Notes: generated by a model not told the origin, from the sequence alone. DNA of 64,000 bases from an uncultured Clostridia bacterium (GCA_934101145.1 CAKOPZ010000002.1:38198-102197), one strand, 5' to 3'; positions 7,917 to 16,423 are shown, counted from the first letter of the stretch. Translations and numbers: made by a program.

Positions 7917-9188
7917 CTAATCTTCTTCATTTACCCTTGTAATATTTGCACCTAATTTTCTGAATTTTTCTTCAATTTGTTCATATCCTCTATCAATATA
8001 ATGAATATTATAAATATCTGTCTCACCATTTGCAACAATTCCAGCAATAAGAAGAGCAGCGCCAGCACGTAAATCTGTAGCATAAACTGGTGCACCAGAT
8101 AGTTCTTTTACACCTTCAAATACAGCTGTTTTTCCTTGCGATGTAATATGTGCGCCCATTTTATTTAACTCTCCTGTATATTGGAAACGTGATTCCCATA
8201 TACTTTCATTTATAATGCTTGTACCATTTGCAATTGATAGGACAACGCCAATTTGTGGTTGCATATCTGTTGGGAATCCTGGATAGGGAAGTGTTTTTAC
8301 ATTTGCTTTTTCAGGGCGTTTAGTTGCCCAAACTCTAATAGAATCTCCTAAGTCTTCTACATTTCCACCAATTTCTAATATTTTTGCAGTAATACAATCT
8401 AAGTGTTCTGGAATACAGTTTTTAATTAATATATCACCTTTAGTTGCAACTGCGGCTAGCATAAATGTTCCAGCTTCTATTTGATCAGGAACAACGCTGT
8501 AAGAACCTTCTGATTTTAACTCTTTTACACCATTTATTTTTATAACATCTGTACCCGCTCCGCGGATATCTGCTCCCATAGTATTTAAGAAATTAGCAAC
8601 ATCAACTATATGTGGTTCTTTAGCTGCATTATCAATTGTTGTTGTTCCTTCTGCTAAAACGCTTGCAAGCATAATATTTATTGTTGCACCAACAGATACA
8701 ACATCCATGTATATATTGGTTCCTACCAATTTTTTTGCTTTAGCTGAAATTTTACCTTGATTTACTTCAACTTTTGCACCAAGTGCTTCAAATCCTTTTA
8801 TATGTTGATCAATAGGTCTTGCACCTAAGTTGCATCCACCTGGAAGCCCAACTTCAATTTCTCCACATCTTCCAAGCATTGAACCTATTAAATAATATGA
8901 AGCTCTAAATTTACTTGTTTTATCAAGACATGATTTTGTTGGTTTTATATTTCTTGTATCTATTTTAATTTCGTGTTTTGAAAGCCATGTAATATTTGCT
9001 CCAAATTCTTGTAATATGTCGCAAAAAATATTAACATCACTAATGTTGGGTAAATTATTAATTGTGTAAATACCTTTCATAAGTAAAGTTGCAGGAAGTA
9101 TTGCTACTGCTGCATTTTTAGCTCCACCAATTACTACATCGCCTTTTAATTTTGTTCCACCTTTTATTACTAATTTTTCCAAGTTCAT
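7917..9188 (-). CDS. murA: UDP-N-acetylglucosamine 1-carboxyvinyltransferase
   Basis: 423 residues from ATG 9188, which follows AAGGGG; the frame opens further upstream, but without an RBS. It begins MNLEKLVIKGGTKLKGDVVI, with GGAKNAA (Lys22/Asn23 region). The catalytic cysteine loop is GLPGGCNLGARPIDQH (Cys about residue 117), so fosfomycin sensitivity would be expected from the Cys. The C-terminal FPTDMQPQ and RAGAALLIAG motifs are present. It catalyses the first committed step of peptidoglycan synthesis. A stem-loop (9219-9243) lies between spoIIR and murA. Confidence 0.96.
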   Translation of the reverse strand: MNLEKLVIKGGTKLKGDVVIGGAKNAAVAILPATLLMKGIYTINNLPNISDVNIFCDILQEFGANITWLSKHEIKIDTRNIKPTKSCLDKTSKFRASYYLIGSMLGRCGEIEVGLPGGCNLGARPIDQHIKGFEALGAKVEVNQGKISAKAKKLVGTNIYMDVVSVGATINIMLASVLAEGTTTIDNAAKEPHIVDVANFLNTMGADIRGAGTDVIKINGVKELKSEGSYSVVPDQIEAGTFMLAAVATKGDILIKNCIPEHLDCITAKILEIGGNVEDLGDSIRVWATKRPEKANVKTLPYPGFPTDMQPQIGVVLSIANGTSIINESIWESRFQYTGELNKMGAHITSQGKTAVFEGVKELSGAPVYATDLRAGAALLIAGIVANGETDIYNIHYIDRGYEQIEEKFRKLGANITRVNEED

Positions 9189-9321
9189 TACCCCTTGCAT
9201 TTTAAATTCAAACAAATATAGAGTTTAAACTTAATTAAACTCTACACTTATATATACCATAAAAAGTCAAAAAATACAATAGGAACAAAGTATTATTAAA
9301 ATATGGTGATTTTTATTAATA

Positions 9322-9978
9322 TTATTTTATATTATTAGAATTTTTAATGTTATTAAAAAATTCGATTAAACCAAATTTTATTTGTATATCAGAAGTATGA
9401 TTATCATTTATAATACTGTATTCTTCATCTGTCAAATTATTTTGAAGTAAAGATTTAGAATCTTCAGGAACAACACCAGATGTTACATCTACAAAACATA
9501 ATGGAGGAAACATTACACACCACCAATTTTGCCCTTTACTTTCACCAATTTCTATTCTTAGGCAATCGTAATTACCTGCGGGAAATGAAATATCACCATA
9601 TTTTTTTGTGGGAAAATCGTATTTTCCTATATAAATATTAACATCATAATTGTAGCCATTTTCTTCAATTACCTTTTTGGCAATATTTTTAAATTCTTCT
9701 TGATGTGTTTGAGCAAGATTTATAACATCCTCTTTTGAAGTACAATTTTTAGAAATTGTGTTCATATATTCTAAAACTTTATCACGAACTTTGTATTTTA
9801 ATTCTTGATCTTCTTTTGAATCGCTATTTGCAATTACGTGAAGCCTAAAAACACTATCAGCAATATCAGAAGAGACTGCATCAACATAGAAAAATGCTGA
9901 AATTAATATATAAAAAAATAATAAAAATAAGATTATAAATAAACGTTTTAATTTGGAAATTTGTATAAACTTTTTCAT
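9322..9978 (-). CDS. spoIIR: stage II sporulation protein R
   Basis: 218 residues from ATG 9978 after GGAGG; an in-frame TTG directly before it is not needed. A hydrophobic signal/anchor spans residues ~13-32. The hallmark SpoIIR segments follow: DSVFRLHVIANSDSKEDQELKYKVRD, then NWWCVMFPPLCF. SpoIIR is secreted from the forespore and triggers SpoIIGA to process pro-sigma-E in the mother cell. This places the organism among endospore formers. Confidence 0.95.
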   Translation of the reverse strand: MKKFIQISKLKRLFIILFLLFFYILISAFFYVDAVSSDIADSVFRLHVIANSDSKEDQELKYKVRDKVLEYMNTISKNCTSKEDVINLAQTHQEEFKNIAKKVIEENGYNYDVNIYIGKYDFPTKKYGDISFPAGNYDCLRIEIGESKGQNWWCVMFPPLCFVDVTSGVVPEDSKSLLQNNLTDEEYSIINDNHTSDIQIKFGLIEFFNNIKNSNNIK

Positions 9979-10119
9979 CAAAAACCTCCATTTGAAATTT
10001 ATGTTATTAATTTAATTATTTACAGAAAAAAAAATAATATACAAAAATGGAAAAAATATATTGTAAAAAAATAAAATTTTAAGTGTCGAATTACGGCACA
10101 CGATTTATTGAAAAATAGC

Positions 10120-10155
10120 TTGACTTATAAAATACGAAATGGTAAAATTTACCAT
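10120..10155 (+). promoter_or_regulatory. sigma-A promoter with overlapping perfect palindromic operator
   Basis: TTGACT (10120-10125) and TAAAAT (10143-10148) are 17 bp apart. The palindrome ATGGTAAAATTTACCAT (10139-10155, 8-bp half-sites around a central A) covers the -10 box, so a dimeric repressor bound there should block transcription of the gene at 10183. The regulator is not identified. Confidence 0.75.
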
Positions 10156-10182
10156 AGTTAATAACAATTAGGAGGCTTTATT

Positions 10183-10707
10183 ATGGAAAAGTTAAAAAAC
10201 AGTCCTGAAAAAATATGTGGATTTTATGTAAGTGATTGGCATTTAGTTACTATGATACTTCCATATATAAATAAAGAATTAAACGAAAAAGCCAACATTG
10301 TAACAATTTTAGAAAAAGATATTGAAAAGAATATTAAAACATTAATATCAAAATTAAATTTGAAAAATGAAAAGAAAGTTTTAAAATTAAATTGGAAAGC
10401 AAGTAAAGAAAAAAATATAAATGAAATATTGAATAAAAATTATAATATAAATGAAAACAATAATATATTATTTATTAGTGGAAGTAAAACATATATAGAT
10501 GTTATAAATAATGATATTCTTTGCTGGCTAAAAAATAATAAAATAGAAAGTAAAAATTTAAAAATAATAAATTGTTATGAGGTAACAGAATTTAATAATA
10601 ATATTGTGGAAATATTAAATTCTCATAACAAAGTACTTAACACATCTGGAGAAAGGTACATTTATGAGGTGTTTGACGGGTATTCAGAGGCTCAAGAAAT
10701 GTGTTAA
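10183..10707 (+). CDS. hypothetical protein under its own operator
   Basis: 174 residues, ATG preceded by TTAGGAGG. I do not recognise a family. It has no signal peptide or membrane segment. It has an alternating beta/alpha look, with short strands (NILFISGSKTYIDVI, LKIINCYEV), suggesting a small Rossmann-like cytosolic protein. It has Cys at 12, near the middle, and at the very C-terminus (AQEMC). The middle is Asn/Lys-rich. It is a single gene with its own promoter and a palindromic operator over the -10 box, upstream of but separately transcribed from galU. Confidence 0.7.
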   Translation: MEKLKNSPEKICGFYVSDWHLVTMILPYINKELNEKANIVTILEKDIEKNIKTLISKLNLKNEKKVLKLNWKASKEKNINEILNKNYNINENNNILFISGSKTYIDVINNDILCWLKNNKIESKNLKIINCYEVTEFNNNIVEILNSHNKVLNTSGERYIYEVFDGYSEAQEMC

Positions 10708-10717
10708 AATAACATAC

Positions 10718-10746
10718 TTGATTTTTTCTTAATTTTCATATACAAT
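10718..10746 (+). promoter_or_regulatory. promoter for galU
   Basis: TTGATT (10718-10723) and TACAAT (10741-10746) with a 17-bp spacer, about 60 nt upstream of the galU start. Confidence 0.5.
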
Positions 10747-10804
10747 ATGCATTACATGAATATTAGTATAATATAAATATTATATATAAAATTAGGAGGA
10801 AGTC

Positions 10805-11674
10805 ATGAGCGTAAGAAAGGCAGTTATACCAGTTGCTGGGTTTGCAACTAGATTTCTACCAGCATGTAAAAGTGTGCCAAAGTGTATGCTTACAATACTT
10901 GATAAGCCAATTATTCAATATTTGGTGGATGAAGCAGTTGCATCTGGGATAGAAGAGATTTTATTAGTTGTAGGAAGAAAAAAGGAGGTATTACTAGATT
11001 ATTTTTCTGATGATGTAGAATTAAAAGAATTTCTAAGAGAAAGAGGAAAAGAAAGTTTTATTCCACAAATTGATCATTTGGAAGGCAATGCAAAAATTAC
11101 ATTTATTGAAGAAGAAGGAGGAGCCAAAGGTCTTGGTCATGCTATTTATATGGCAAAAGATTTTGTTGGCAATGAGCCATTTGCCATTATGTATGGAGAT
11201 GTAATAATGCAAGGAAATAGACCATGTTTAAAAGAAATTATCGAACAACATGAAAAACTTGGAACATCAGTTATAGGTGTTGAAAGAGTGGAATGGAAAG
11301 ATGTACCTAAATATGGTAATGTTTCAGGAGAGGCTATAACAGATAGACTATATAAGGTAGAAAAAATGCAAGAAAAGCCAAAAGTTGAAGAAACAAAATC
11401 AAATTTGGCAATATCTGATAGACATGTATTAATGCCAGACTTATTTGAATTTTTGGAAAAAACAAAACCTGGAAAAGGTGGAGAAATTCAAGTTACAGAT
11501 GCATATAACAGCATGGTTGGAACAAAAGAAGGAGTATATGCATATTGTTATGAAGCACAAAGATTTGATGCAGGTGATAAATTAGGATTTGTTAAAGCTT
11601 CTGTTGATGAAACTTTAAGAAGACCAGAATTAAGAGATGAAATGATAAAATATCTAAAATCATTAGATATTTAA
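10805..11674 (+). CDS. galU: UTP--glucose-1-phosphate uridylyltransferase
   Basis: 289 residues, the usual bacterial UGPase length. The nucleotidyltransferase core is visible: GGAKGLGHAIYMAKDF, then FAIMYGDVIMQG with the metal-binding Asp, VEKMQEKP, GEIQVTDAYNSM and FDAGDKLGFVKA. It makes UDP-glucose for glycolipids and wall polymers. The N-terminal UTP-binding loop is divergent, AGFATRFLPACKSVPKCMLT, where the family has AG-GTRFLP-TK--PKEMLP; the PK lysine is kept. The phosphohexomutase that makes glucose-1-phosphate follows, and a UgtP-like glycosyltransferase lies at 20 kb. Confidence 0.92.
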   Translation: MSVRKAVIPVAGFATRFLPACKSVPKCMLTILDKPIIQYLVDEAVASGIEEILLVVGRKKEVLLDYFSDDVELKEFLRERGKESFIPQIDHLEGNAKITFIEEEGGAKGLGHAIYMAKDFVGNEPFAIMYGDVIMQGNRPCLKEIIEQHEKLGTSVIGVERVEWKDVPKYGNVSGEAITDRLYKVEKMQEKPKVEETKSNLAISDRHVLMPDLFEFLEKTKPGKGGEIQVTDAYNSMVGTKEGVYAYCYEAQRFDAGDKLGFVKASVDETLRRPELRDEMIKYLKSLDI

Positions 11675-11735
11675 TAAGTGAGGGCATAATATTAAATTAT
11701 TATGTCCTTTATGCTTTGGAAGAGGAGAGGAAATA

Positions 11736-13469
11736 ATGGAAGATTATATGGCAAATTATCAAGAATGGGTAAATAATCCAGTATTTGATAATGAAACTAA
11801 GAAAGAGTTAGAAAATATAAAAACTAATGAAGAAGAAATAAAAGAAAGATTTTATAAAAATTTGGAATTTGGAACAGCAGGACTTAGAGGCGTCATAGGA
11901 GCTGGAACAAATAGAATGAACAAATATACTGTAACAAAAGCAACACAAGGCCTTGCAAACTATATTATAAAAAAAGGTGGTCAAGAAAAAGGGGTCGCAA
12001 TAGCATATGACTGCAGAATAATGTCAGAAGAATTTAGCATGCAAACAGCACTTTGTTTAAATGCAAATGGAATAAAAACATATAGATTTGATTCATTAAG
12101 GCCAACTCCTGAGCTATCATTTGCAGTAAGAGAACTTGGATGTATAGCAGGAATTGTAATAACGGCGAGTCATAATCCACCAGAGTATAACGGATATAAG
12201 GTTTACTGGGATGATGGTGCACAAATTGTTGAACCAATTGATAAAGAGATTATTGAAGAAGTTAATAATGTTACTGATTTTTCTAAAATAAAATCTATGT
12301 CAAAAGAAGATGCTATAAAATCAGGACTATACAATGTTATTGGAAAAGAGATAGATGATAGATATATAGAAGAATTAAAAAAATTAATTGTAAATCAGGA
12401 AGCAATAAATGAAATGCAAAAAGATATAAAAATAGTATACACACCACTTCATGGAACTGGAAATATCCCTGTTCAAAGAATATTAAAAGAAATTGGATTT
12501 GAAAATGTGTATATCGTGAAAGAGCAAGAACAACCTGATGGAAAATTTCCAACAGTAAGTTATCCAAATCCAGAAGATCCAAATGCATTTAAGCTTGCTA
12601 TTGAACTTGCAAAAAAAGTTGATGCAGATGTAATTCTTGCAAATGACCCAGATGCAGACAGACTTGGAGTATATGCAAAAGATTCTAAAACAGGAGAATA
12701 TGTACAATTTACAGGAAATATGACAGGAAATTTAGTCGCAGAATATATACTTTCTCAAAAGAAAGTAAATGGAACACTTCCTAAAAATGGAGCTGTAATA
12801 AAAACAATTGTATCATCAAATTTAACAGATGCAATTGCAAAAGAATATGGTGTAAAGTTATTTTCAACATTAACAGGATTTAAAAATATTGCAAAAATAA
12901 TAAGAAGATTTGAGGAAGATGGAGGAAGCTATAATTGCTTATTTTCTTATGAAGAAAGCTATGGATGTATTATAGGAACACACGCAAGAGATAAGGATGG
13001 AATAGTTGCTGTAATGACTGTATGCGAAGCAACTGCATATTATAAAAAGCTTGGATTAACTTTGTGTGATCAAATGGAAAATATCTACAAAAAATATGGA
13101 TACTATAGAGAAAATAATTTTTCAATTGTACTTAAAGGAATTGAGGGTGCAGAGCAAATAAAACAAATTATGAATAAGATGAGAAATAATCCTCCAAAGG
13201 AAATAGCAGACCTAAAAGTGCTATCTGTTGGGGATTATCAAAGACAAATTATTCATAGTAATATTACAGGGGAAGAGAAATGTACAAATTTACCAAAATC
13301 AAATGTACTTTATTATGAACTTGAAAATAATGCATGGTGTTGCATAAGACCTTCTGGAACAGAGCCAAAGATTAAATTTTATATTGGCGTATGTACAAAT
13401 AGTATAGAAGAAGCAAATATAGAACTTAAAAAAATAGAAGATGATATGAGAATGTTAGCTCAAATATAA
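11736..13469 (+). CDS. pgcA: alpha-phosphoglucomutase / phosphohexomutase
   Basis: 577 residues. The phosphoserine loop is TASHNPPEYNGYKVYWDDGAQ (active Ser about residue 145), the metal loop is NDPDADRLG, the sugar loop SYEESYGC, and the phosphate loop RPSGTEPKIKFY near the C-terminus. The length and N-terminal FGTAGLRGVIGAGTNRMN match Bacillus PgcA. It interconverts glucose-6-P and glucose-1-P, feeding galU upstream. The RBS GAGGAGAGG lies just before the ATG. It ends at a strong hairpin. Confidence 0.95.
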   Translation: MEDYMANYQEWVNNPVFDNETKKELENIKTNEEEIKERFYKNLEFGTAGLRGVIGAGTNRMNKYTVTKATQGLANYIIKKGGQEKGVAIAYDCRIMSEEFSMQTALCLNANGIKTYRFDSLRPTPELSFAVRELGCIAGIVITASHNPPEYNGYKVYWDDGAQIVEPIDKEIIEEVNNVTDFSKIKSMSKEDAIKSGLYNVIGKEIDDRYIEELKKLIVNQEAINEMQKDIKIVYTPLHGTGNIPVQRILKEIGFENVYIVKEQEQPDGKFPTVSYPNPEDPNAFKLAIELAKKVDADVILANDPDADRLGVYAKDSKTGEYVQFTGNMTGNLVAEYILSQKKVNGTLPKNGAVIKTIVSSNLTDAIAKEYGVKLFSTLTGFKNIAKIIRRFEEDGGSYNCLFSYEESYGCIIGTHARDKDGIVAVMTVCEATAYYKKLGLTLCDQMENIYKKYGYYRENNFSIVLKGIEGAEQIKQIMNKMRNNPPKEIADLKVLSVGDYQRQIIHSNITGEEKCTNLPKSNVLYYELENNAWCCIRPSGTEPKIKFYIGVCTNSIEEANIELKKIEDDMRMLAQI

Positions 13470-13477
13470 GCATAAAT

Positions 13478-13514
13478 AAAACTGGATATGAGAAATTCAT
13501 ATCCGGTTTTAAAA
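13478..13514 (+). terminator. terminator after pgcA
   Basis: The stem AAAACTGGATATGA / TTCATATCCGGTTTT has a GAAA loop and one wobble pair. Confidence 0.8.
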
Positions 13515-13581
13515 TTTATATTAACATATTGTGATTTTTTAATTTTTGTGATATCTTATATAAGATAGATGATATAAAAAT

Positions 13582-13658
13582 GTGTCTATAGCTCAGTAGG
13601 ATAGAGCGACCGCCTCCTAAGCGGTAGGTCGAGGGTTCAATTCCCCCTAGGCACACCA
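13582..13658 (+). tRNA. tRNA-Arg, anticodon CCT (reads AGG)
   Basis: A complete cloverleaf of 77 nt with encoded CCA. The acceptor GTGTCTA pairs with TAGGCAC with one G-T wobble. The D-arm is GCTC/GAGC. The anticodon stem ACCGC/GCGGT encloses loop CTCCTAA, and the T-arm is GAGGG-TTCAATT-CCCCC. It decodes AGG only and cannot read CGG, which matters for the decoding question discussed under the findings. A perfect palindrome TATCTTATATAAGATA sits just upstream (13552-13567). Confidence 0.95.
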
Positions 13659-13688
13659 AAAGATTGCAGTTAGTATAAAGCTAAAGTT

Positions 13689-13726
13689 AAAAAGTACTCT
13701 TTATTAAAAAGGGTACTTTTGTTTTA
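13689..13726 (+). terminator. terminator after tRNA-Arg
   Basis: AAAAAGTACTC pairs with GGGTACTTTT (one G-T wobble), followed by TTGTTTT. Confidence 0.75.
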
Positions 13727-13781
13727 TTAAATAATATTTTTTGAAATACGAAGGAAAGAATATTATGTCTATTTACATAAT

Positions 13782-13810
13782 TTGATTATTGAGCGTTTTT
13801 ATGGTATAAT
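13782..13810 (+). promoter_or_regulatory. promoter of the gene at 13855
   Basis: TTGATT (13782-13787), 17-bp spacer and a consensus TATAAT (13805-13810). Confidence 0.75.
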
Positions 13811-13854
13811 AGCTTTATGTGAGGATTCACAATATTTTTTTAGGAGGATTCATT

Positions 13855-14739
13855 ATGGAAGAATGGAACGGTAAAAAGGTGAACTTCAAGCGGATTTATT
13901 CCCAGATTGTTAAATTTGGAGCAACAGTTCCAGAATTAGCAAAGGAATATGAAATGGAAGAACAGGCATTTGTAGAGATGATTGAAAAGAATTTTGACCA
14001 AAAGGTGTTTTCAACACTTGTAAAGGCTAATAAGAGAAAGCTTAAGAAGAAAAGGAGCAACAATGAAATGCTTTTAGCCAAACCTGTAGTAAAGGAAAGT
14101 CAGGAAAAGGAAGAAGAAAACAAAAAGATCAATGTATTTGAGACATCACTTGACTCTATCTTGAGTGGAGTAAAAGCTTTGGATAAGGTAAAGGAAGGCA
14201 TTATTGCTGAAATTTCCCGTGAGGAAAAAACTCTCAATAAGGCAACTCAAATTCTCAATGCTTGTAAGGAAAGCGTTGCGGAAAAACAGAGAAACTTTGA
14301 TAAGGCAAAGGAAGCTTTGAAGGCAGCGCAGAAGGAACAGGATAGGGCGAATGAAGTTGCTGAAAAGCATTTTCAGTTTATTGAAAAGCTTAAATCAGAA
14401 CTTAACGGAATTGATGTTCATATCAATGAATTGAAGGAGAAAGTTATCTATCTGGTAGCACCAGGTTATATGGGTGAGAAGCCTGAGTTTGGTACGTTTT
14501 ATTCCACGACAATGGTCGAAGGATATGATTCACTTTCTGTAGTTGAGATATCTGAAGATTACACCATTGAGCCGGAAATTAAGGATATGCTTATTGCAGG
14601 CTATGATTCTCTGAAGGATTATATAAAGGATCTTCGGTTTGTTATGCTTTGTATGGAGTATACCCTAAATGACATTGAGTATACCGTTCTTGTCGATGAT
14701 GAGCGTGTAAAAAGTCTTTTAAAGAAGTACGTTGAATAA
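13855..14739 (+). CDS. hypothetical coiled-coil protein, probably horizontally acquired
   Basis: 294 residues from ATG 13855 behind TAGGAGG. I do not recognise a named family. Residues ~5-40 look like a small helix-turn-helix-type segment (RIYSQIVKFGATVPELAKEY). Residues ~95-200 are a long coiled coil. The C-terminal ~90 residues are globular and acidic. Its base and codon use differ from all neighbours: more GC, and CAG, GAG, CCG, TCC and CGG codons. It holds two in-frame CGG codons (Arg in FKRIYS and DLRFVM), the only ordinary CGGs in the window. It is flanked by tRNA-Arg and tadA/tRNA-Ser and has its own promoter and terminator, fitting a foreign insertion beside a tRNA gene. Confidence 0.8.
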   Translation: MEEWNGKKVNFKRIYSQIVKFGATVPELAKEYEMEEQAFVEMIEKNFDQKVFSTLVKANKRKLKKKRSNNEMLLAKPVVKESQEKEEENKKINVFETSLDSILSGVKALDKVKEGIIAEISREEKTLNKATQILNACKESVAEKQRNFDKAKEALKAAQKEQDRANEVAEKHFQFIEKLKSELNGIDVHINELKEKVIYLVAPGYMGEKPEFGTFYSTTMVEGYDSLSVVEISEDYTIEPEIKDMLIAGYDSLKDYIKDLRFVMLCMEYTLNDIEYTVLVDDERVKSLLKKYVE

Positions 14740-14771
14740 GTCCTCTGGAAGATGCTTTGTAAAGTATCTAG

Positions 14772-14809
14772 AAAAGGCAGATATGGAAATTATCCATATC
14801 TGCCTTTTG
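14772..14809 (+). terminator. terminator after the foreign-looking gene
   Basis: A long perfect stem, AAAAGGCAGATATGGA paired with its complement around a short AATT loop, followed by T-rich sequence. Confidence 0.85.
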
Positions 14810-14830
14810 AATTAGGTGTAATTAAGTGTA

Positions 14831-14859
14831 TTGTCAAACAATAAATTTTATGCTAAAAT
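14831..14859 (+). promoter_or_regulatory. promoter of tadA and tRNA-Ser
   Basis: TTGTCA (14831-14836), 17-bp spacer, TAAAAT (14854-14859). Confidence 0.6.
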
Positions 14860-14913
14860 GATACAAGTAAAATTAAGAAAACAATTAATAAAAATGTCTT
14901 AAAGGAAATCTAT

Positions 14914-15375
14914 ATGGAAAATAAAATAAAGTTTATGAAAGAAGCTCTTAAGGAAGCTCAAAAGGCATATAATAAAAAAGAGATTCCTGTTGGTGCTGTG
15001 ATTGTAAAAGACAATAAAATAATTGCACGAGCCCATAATGTAAAAGAAGAAAAAAATGATGCAACAAAACATGCAGAGATAATTGCAATACAAAAAGCAA
15101 GTAAAAGATTAAATGCTTGGAGATTAACAGGGTGCGAAATGTATGTAACACTAGAGCCATGTAGTATGTGTGCGGGTGCATTAATTCAATCTAGAATAGA
15201 CAAAGTATATATTGGAACCATGGATTATAAAACAGGAGCATGTGGTTCTGTTTTAAATTTACTGGAAGATTTTGAATTTAATCATAAAGTGGAAGTAGAA
15301 AGAGATGTTTTACAGCAGGAATGTGAAAAAATGTTAAAAGATTTTTTTAAGGAATTAAGAAAGAAAAAAAATTAG
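14914..15375 (+). CDS. tadA: tRNA-specific adenosine deaminase
   Basis: 153 residues. The zinc/catalytic motifs of the family are HAEIIAI (about 50-56) and PCSMCAGA (about 80-87). The enzyme deaminates A34 of tRNA-Arg(ACG) to inosine, which reads CGU, CGC and CGA but not CGG. It lies in the conserved order tadA, SRP RNA, dnaX, ebfC, recR known from Bacillus. The last base of its TAG stop is also the first base of the tRNA-Ser gene. Confidence 0.95.
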   Translation: MENKIKFMKEALKEAQKAYNKKEIPVGAVIVKDNKIIARAHNVKEEKNDATKHAEIIAIQKASKRLNAWRLTGCEMYVTLEPCSMCAGALIQSRIDKVYIGTMDYKTGACGSVLNLLEDFEFNHKVEVERDVLQQECEKMLKDFFKELRKKKN

Positions 15376-15468
15376 GAGTGGTATCGAAGTGGTCATAACG
15401 AGGCTGACTCGAAATCAGTTGGATGCTGTTAAGGTGTCACGTGGGTTCGAATCCCACTCACTCCGCCA
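15375..15468 (+). tRNA. tRNA-Ser, anticodon CGA (reads UCG)
   Basis: 94 nt with encoded CCA. The acceptor GGAGTGG pairs with TCACTCC, G is the discriminator base, the anticodon loop is CTCGAAA, a long variable arm typical of class II tRNAs is present, and the T-arm is GTGGG-TTCGAAT-CCCAC. Its first base overlaps the tadA stop codon, so it is probably released from the tadA transcript. Confidence 0.95.
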
Positions 15469-15493
15469 AATATAAATTTATGGAGGAACAAAA

Positions 15494-16237
15494 TTGGATA
15501 AGGAAAGAACAAAACAAATTGTAAAATTATGTTTTGCAGCAGCAATTGTAGTAATCATATTTGTTATTGTTGGAATTATAATGATAAAATATGAAGTTGA
15601 AGGTGATAAAAATATGCCTTTTAATTTATCAAAGATAATGATTGTTAGCACAGCAGAAGGTGTAGAAGAAGATGGAGAAAATAAATGGAACTTTGACGTT
15701 TATCAAAATAATGATGTTTATTTATACATTGATAAAAATGAAAAATATTGGGGAAATGAGGGCCATATAGATAAAGTTAGAATAGAAAATATACAAGTTT
15801 TGGAGAGTCCTCAAGTTGGTGAGATTAAAGCATATATGCCCAATAGTACAGATGGAAGACTATATGCATATGATAAAAACTTTATCGTCAATGGAAAGCT
15901 AGAGTATAAAGGAGCAAGTAAAAGTAATCCTCAAACGTTAGAAATTGGAAACCAGGGAGGAAGTACTTTAATTCGTTTTAGTAACACTGGTCTTGGGAAA
16001 TACACTTCTGATGAGGATAAAGAGATTATTCATGATGGTTCATTGCTTGAAAAACTTAATTTGACAGAGGAGCAGATACACTTTAAGATTTCATTTGATA
16101 TAGTAATATGTGCATTAAATCACGAATATAAAGCAAATGTAGTATTAGATATGCCTTGCGAAAATCTTATTGAGCAGGGGACATCAAACATAGAGATAAC
16201 AGATATGAGCAATATAATATTTAAGAGAGTGAAATAA
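15494..16237 (+). CDS. hypothetical single-pass membrane protein
   Basis: 247 residues starting at TTG 15494, supported by GGAGG 7 nt upstream. Residues ~12-32 form one hydrophobic segment after a basic N-terminus; the remaining ~210 residues should be extracytoplasmic. The outer part looks beta-rich with acidic stretches (EGVEEDGENKWNFDVYQNNDVYLYI) and no Cys pair or known catalytic motif. I do not recognise a family. It sits between tRNA-Ser and the SRP RNA and may be read from the tadA promoter. Confidence 0.7.
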   Translation: MDKERTKQIVKLCFAAAIVVIIFVIVGIIMIKYEVEGDKNMPFNLSKIMIVSTAEGVEEDGENKWNFDVYQNNDVYLYIDKNEKYWGNEGHIDKVRIENIQVLESPQVGEIKAYMPNSTDGRLYAYDKNFIVNGKLEYKGASKSNPQTLEIGNQGGSTLIRFSNTGLGKYTSDEDKEIIHDGSLLEKLNLTEEQIHFKISFDIVICALNHEYKANVVLDMPCENLIEQGTSNIEITDMSNIIFKRVK

Positions 16238-16254
16238 AATATTCACAAAAATAC

Positions 16255-16283
16255 TTGATTAATAGACAAAAACAGTATATAAT
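16255..16283 (+). promoter_or_regulatory. promoter of the SRP RNA
   Basis: TTGATT (16255-16260), 17-bp spacer, consensus TATAAT (16278-16283), ending 5 nt before the mature RNA estimate. Confidence 0.8.
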
Positions 16284-16287
16284 GCAA

Positions 16288-16423
16288 ATGGTATGAGAAA
16301 TCTAACTATTGTATGGAGGAATCCAACAGGAAACTGTGAACCTTGTCAGGTCCGGAAGGAAGCAGCAATAAGCAGACCTTTCTGTGTGGAATCTTCCATA
16401 GAATAGTTAGACTATTGTACCAT
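16288..16423 (+). ncRNA. ffs: signal recognition particle RNA (4.5S-type)
   Basis: The universally conserved SRP helix 8 is clear: GTCAGGTCCGGAAGGAAGCA followed by the asymmetric-loop side GCAATAAGCAGAC. The long hairpin closes with TCTAACTATT...AATAGTTAGA and ATGGTA...TACCAT, then a T-run. At roughly 136 nt it is shorter than the Bacillus scRNA and has no obvious Alu domain. The position upstream of dnaX is the conserved one. Ends are estimated from pairing. Confidence 0.93.
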
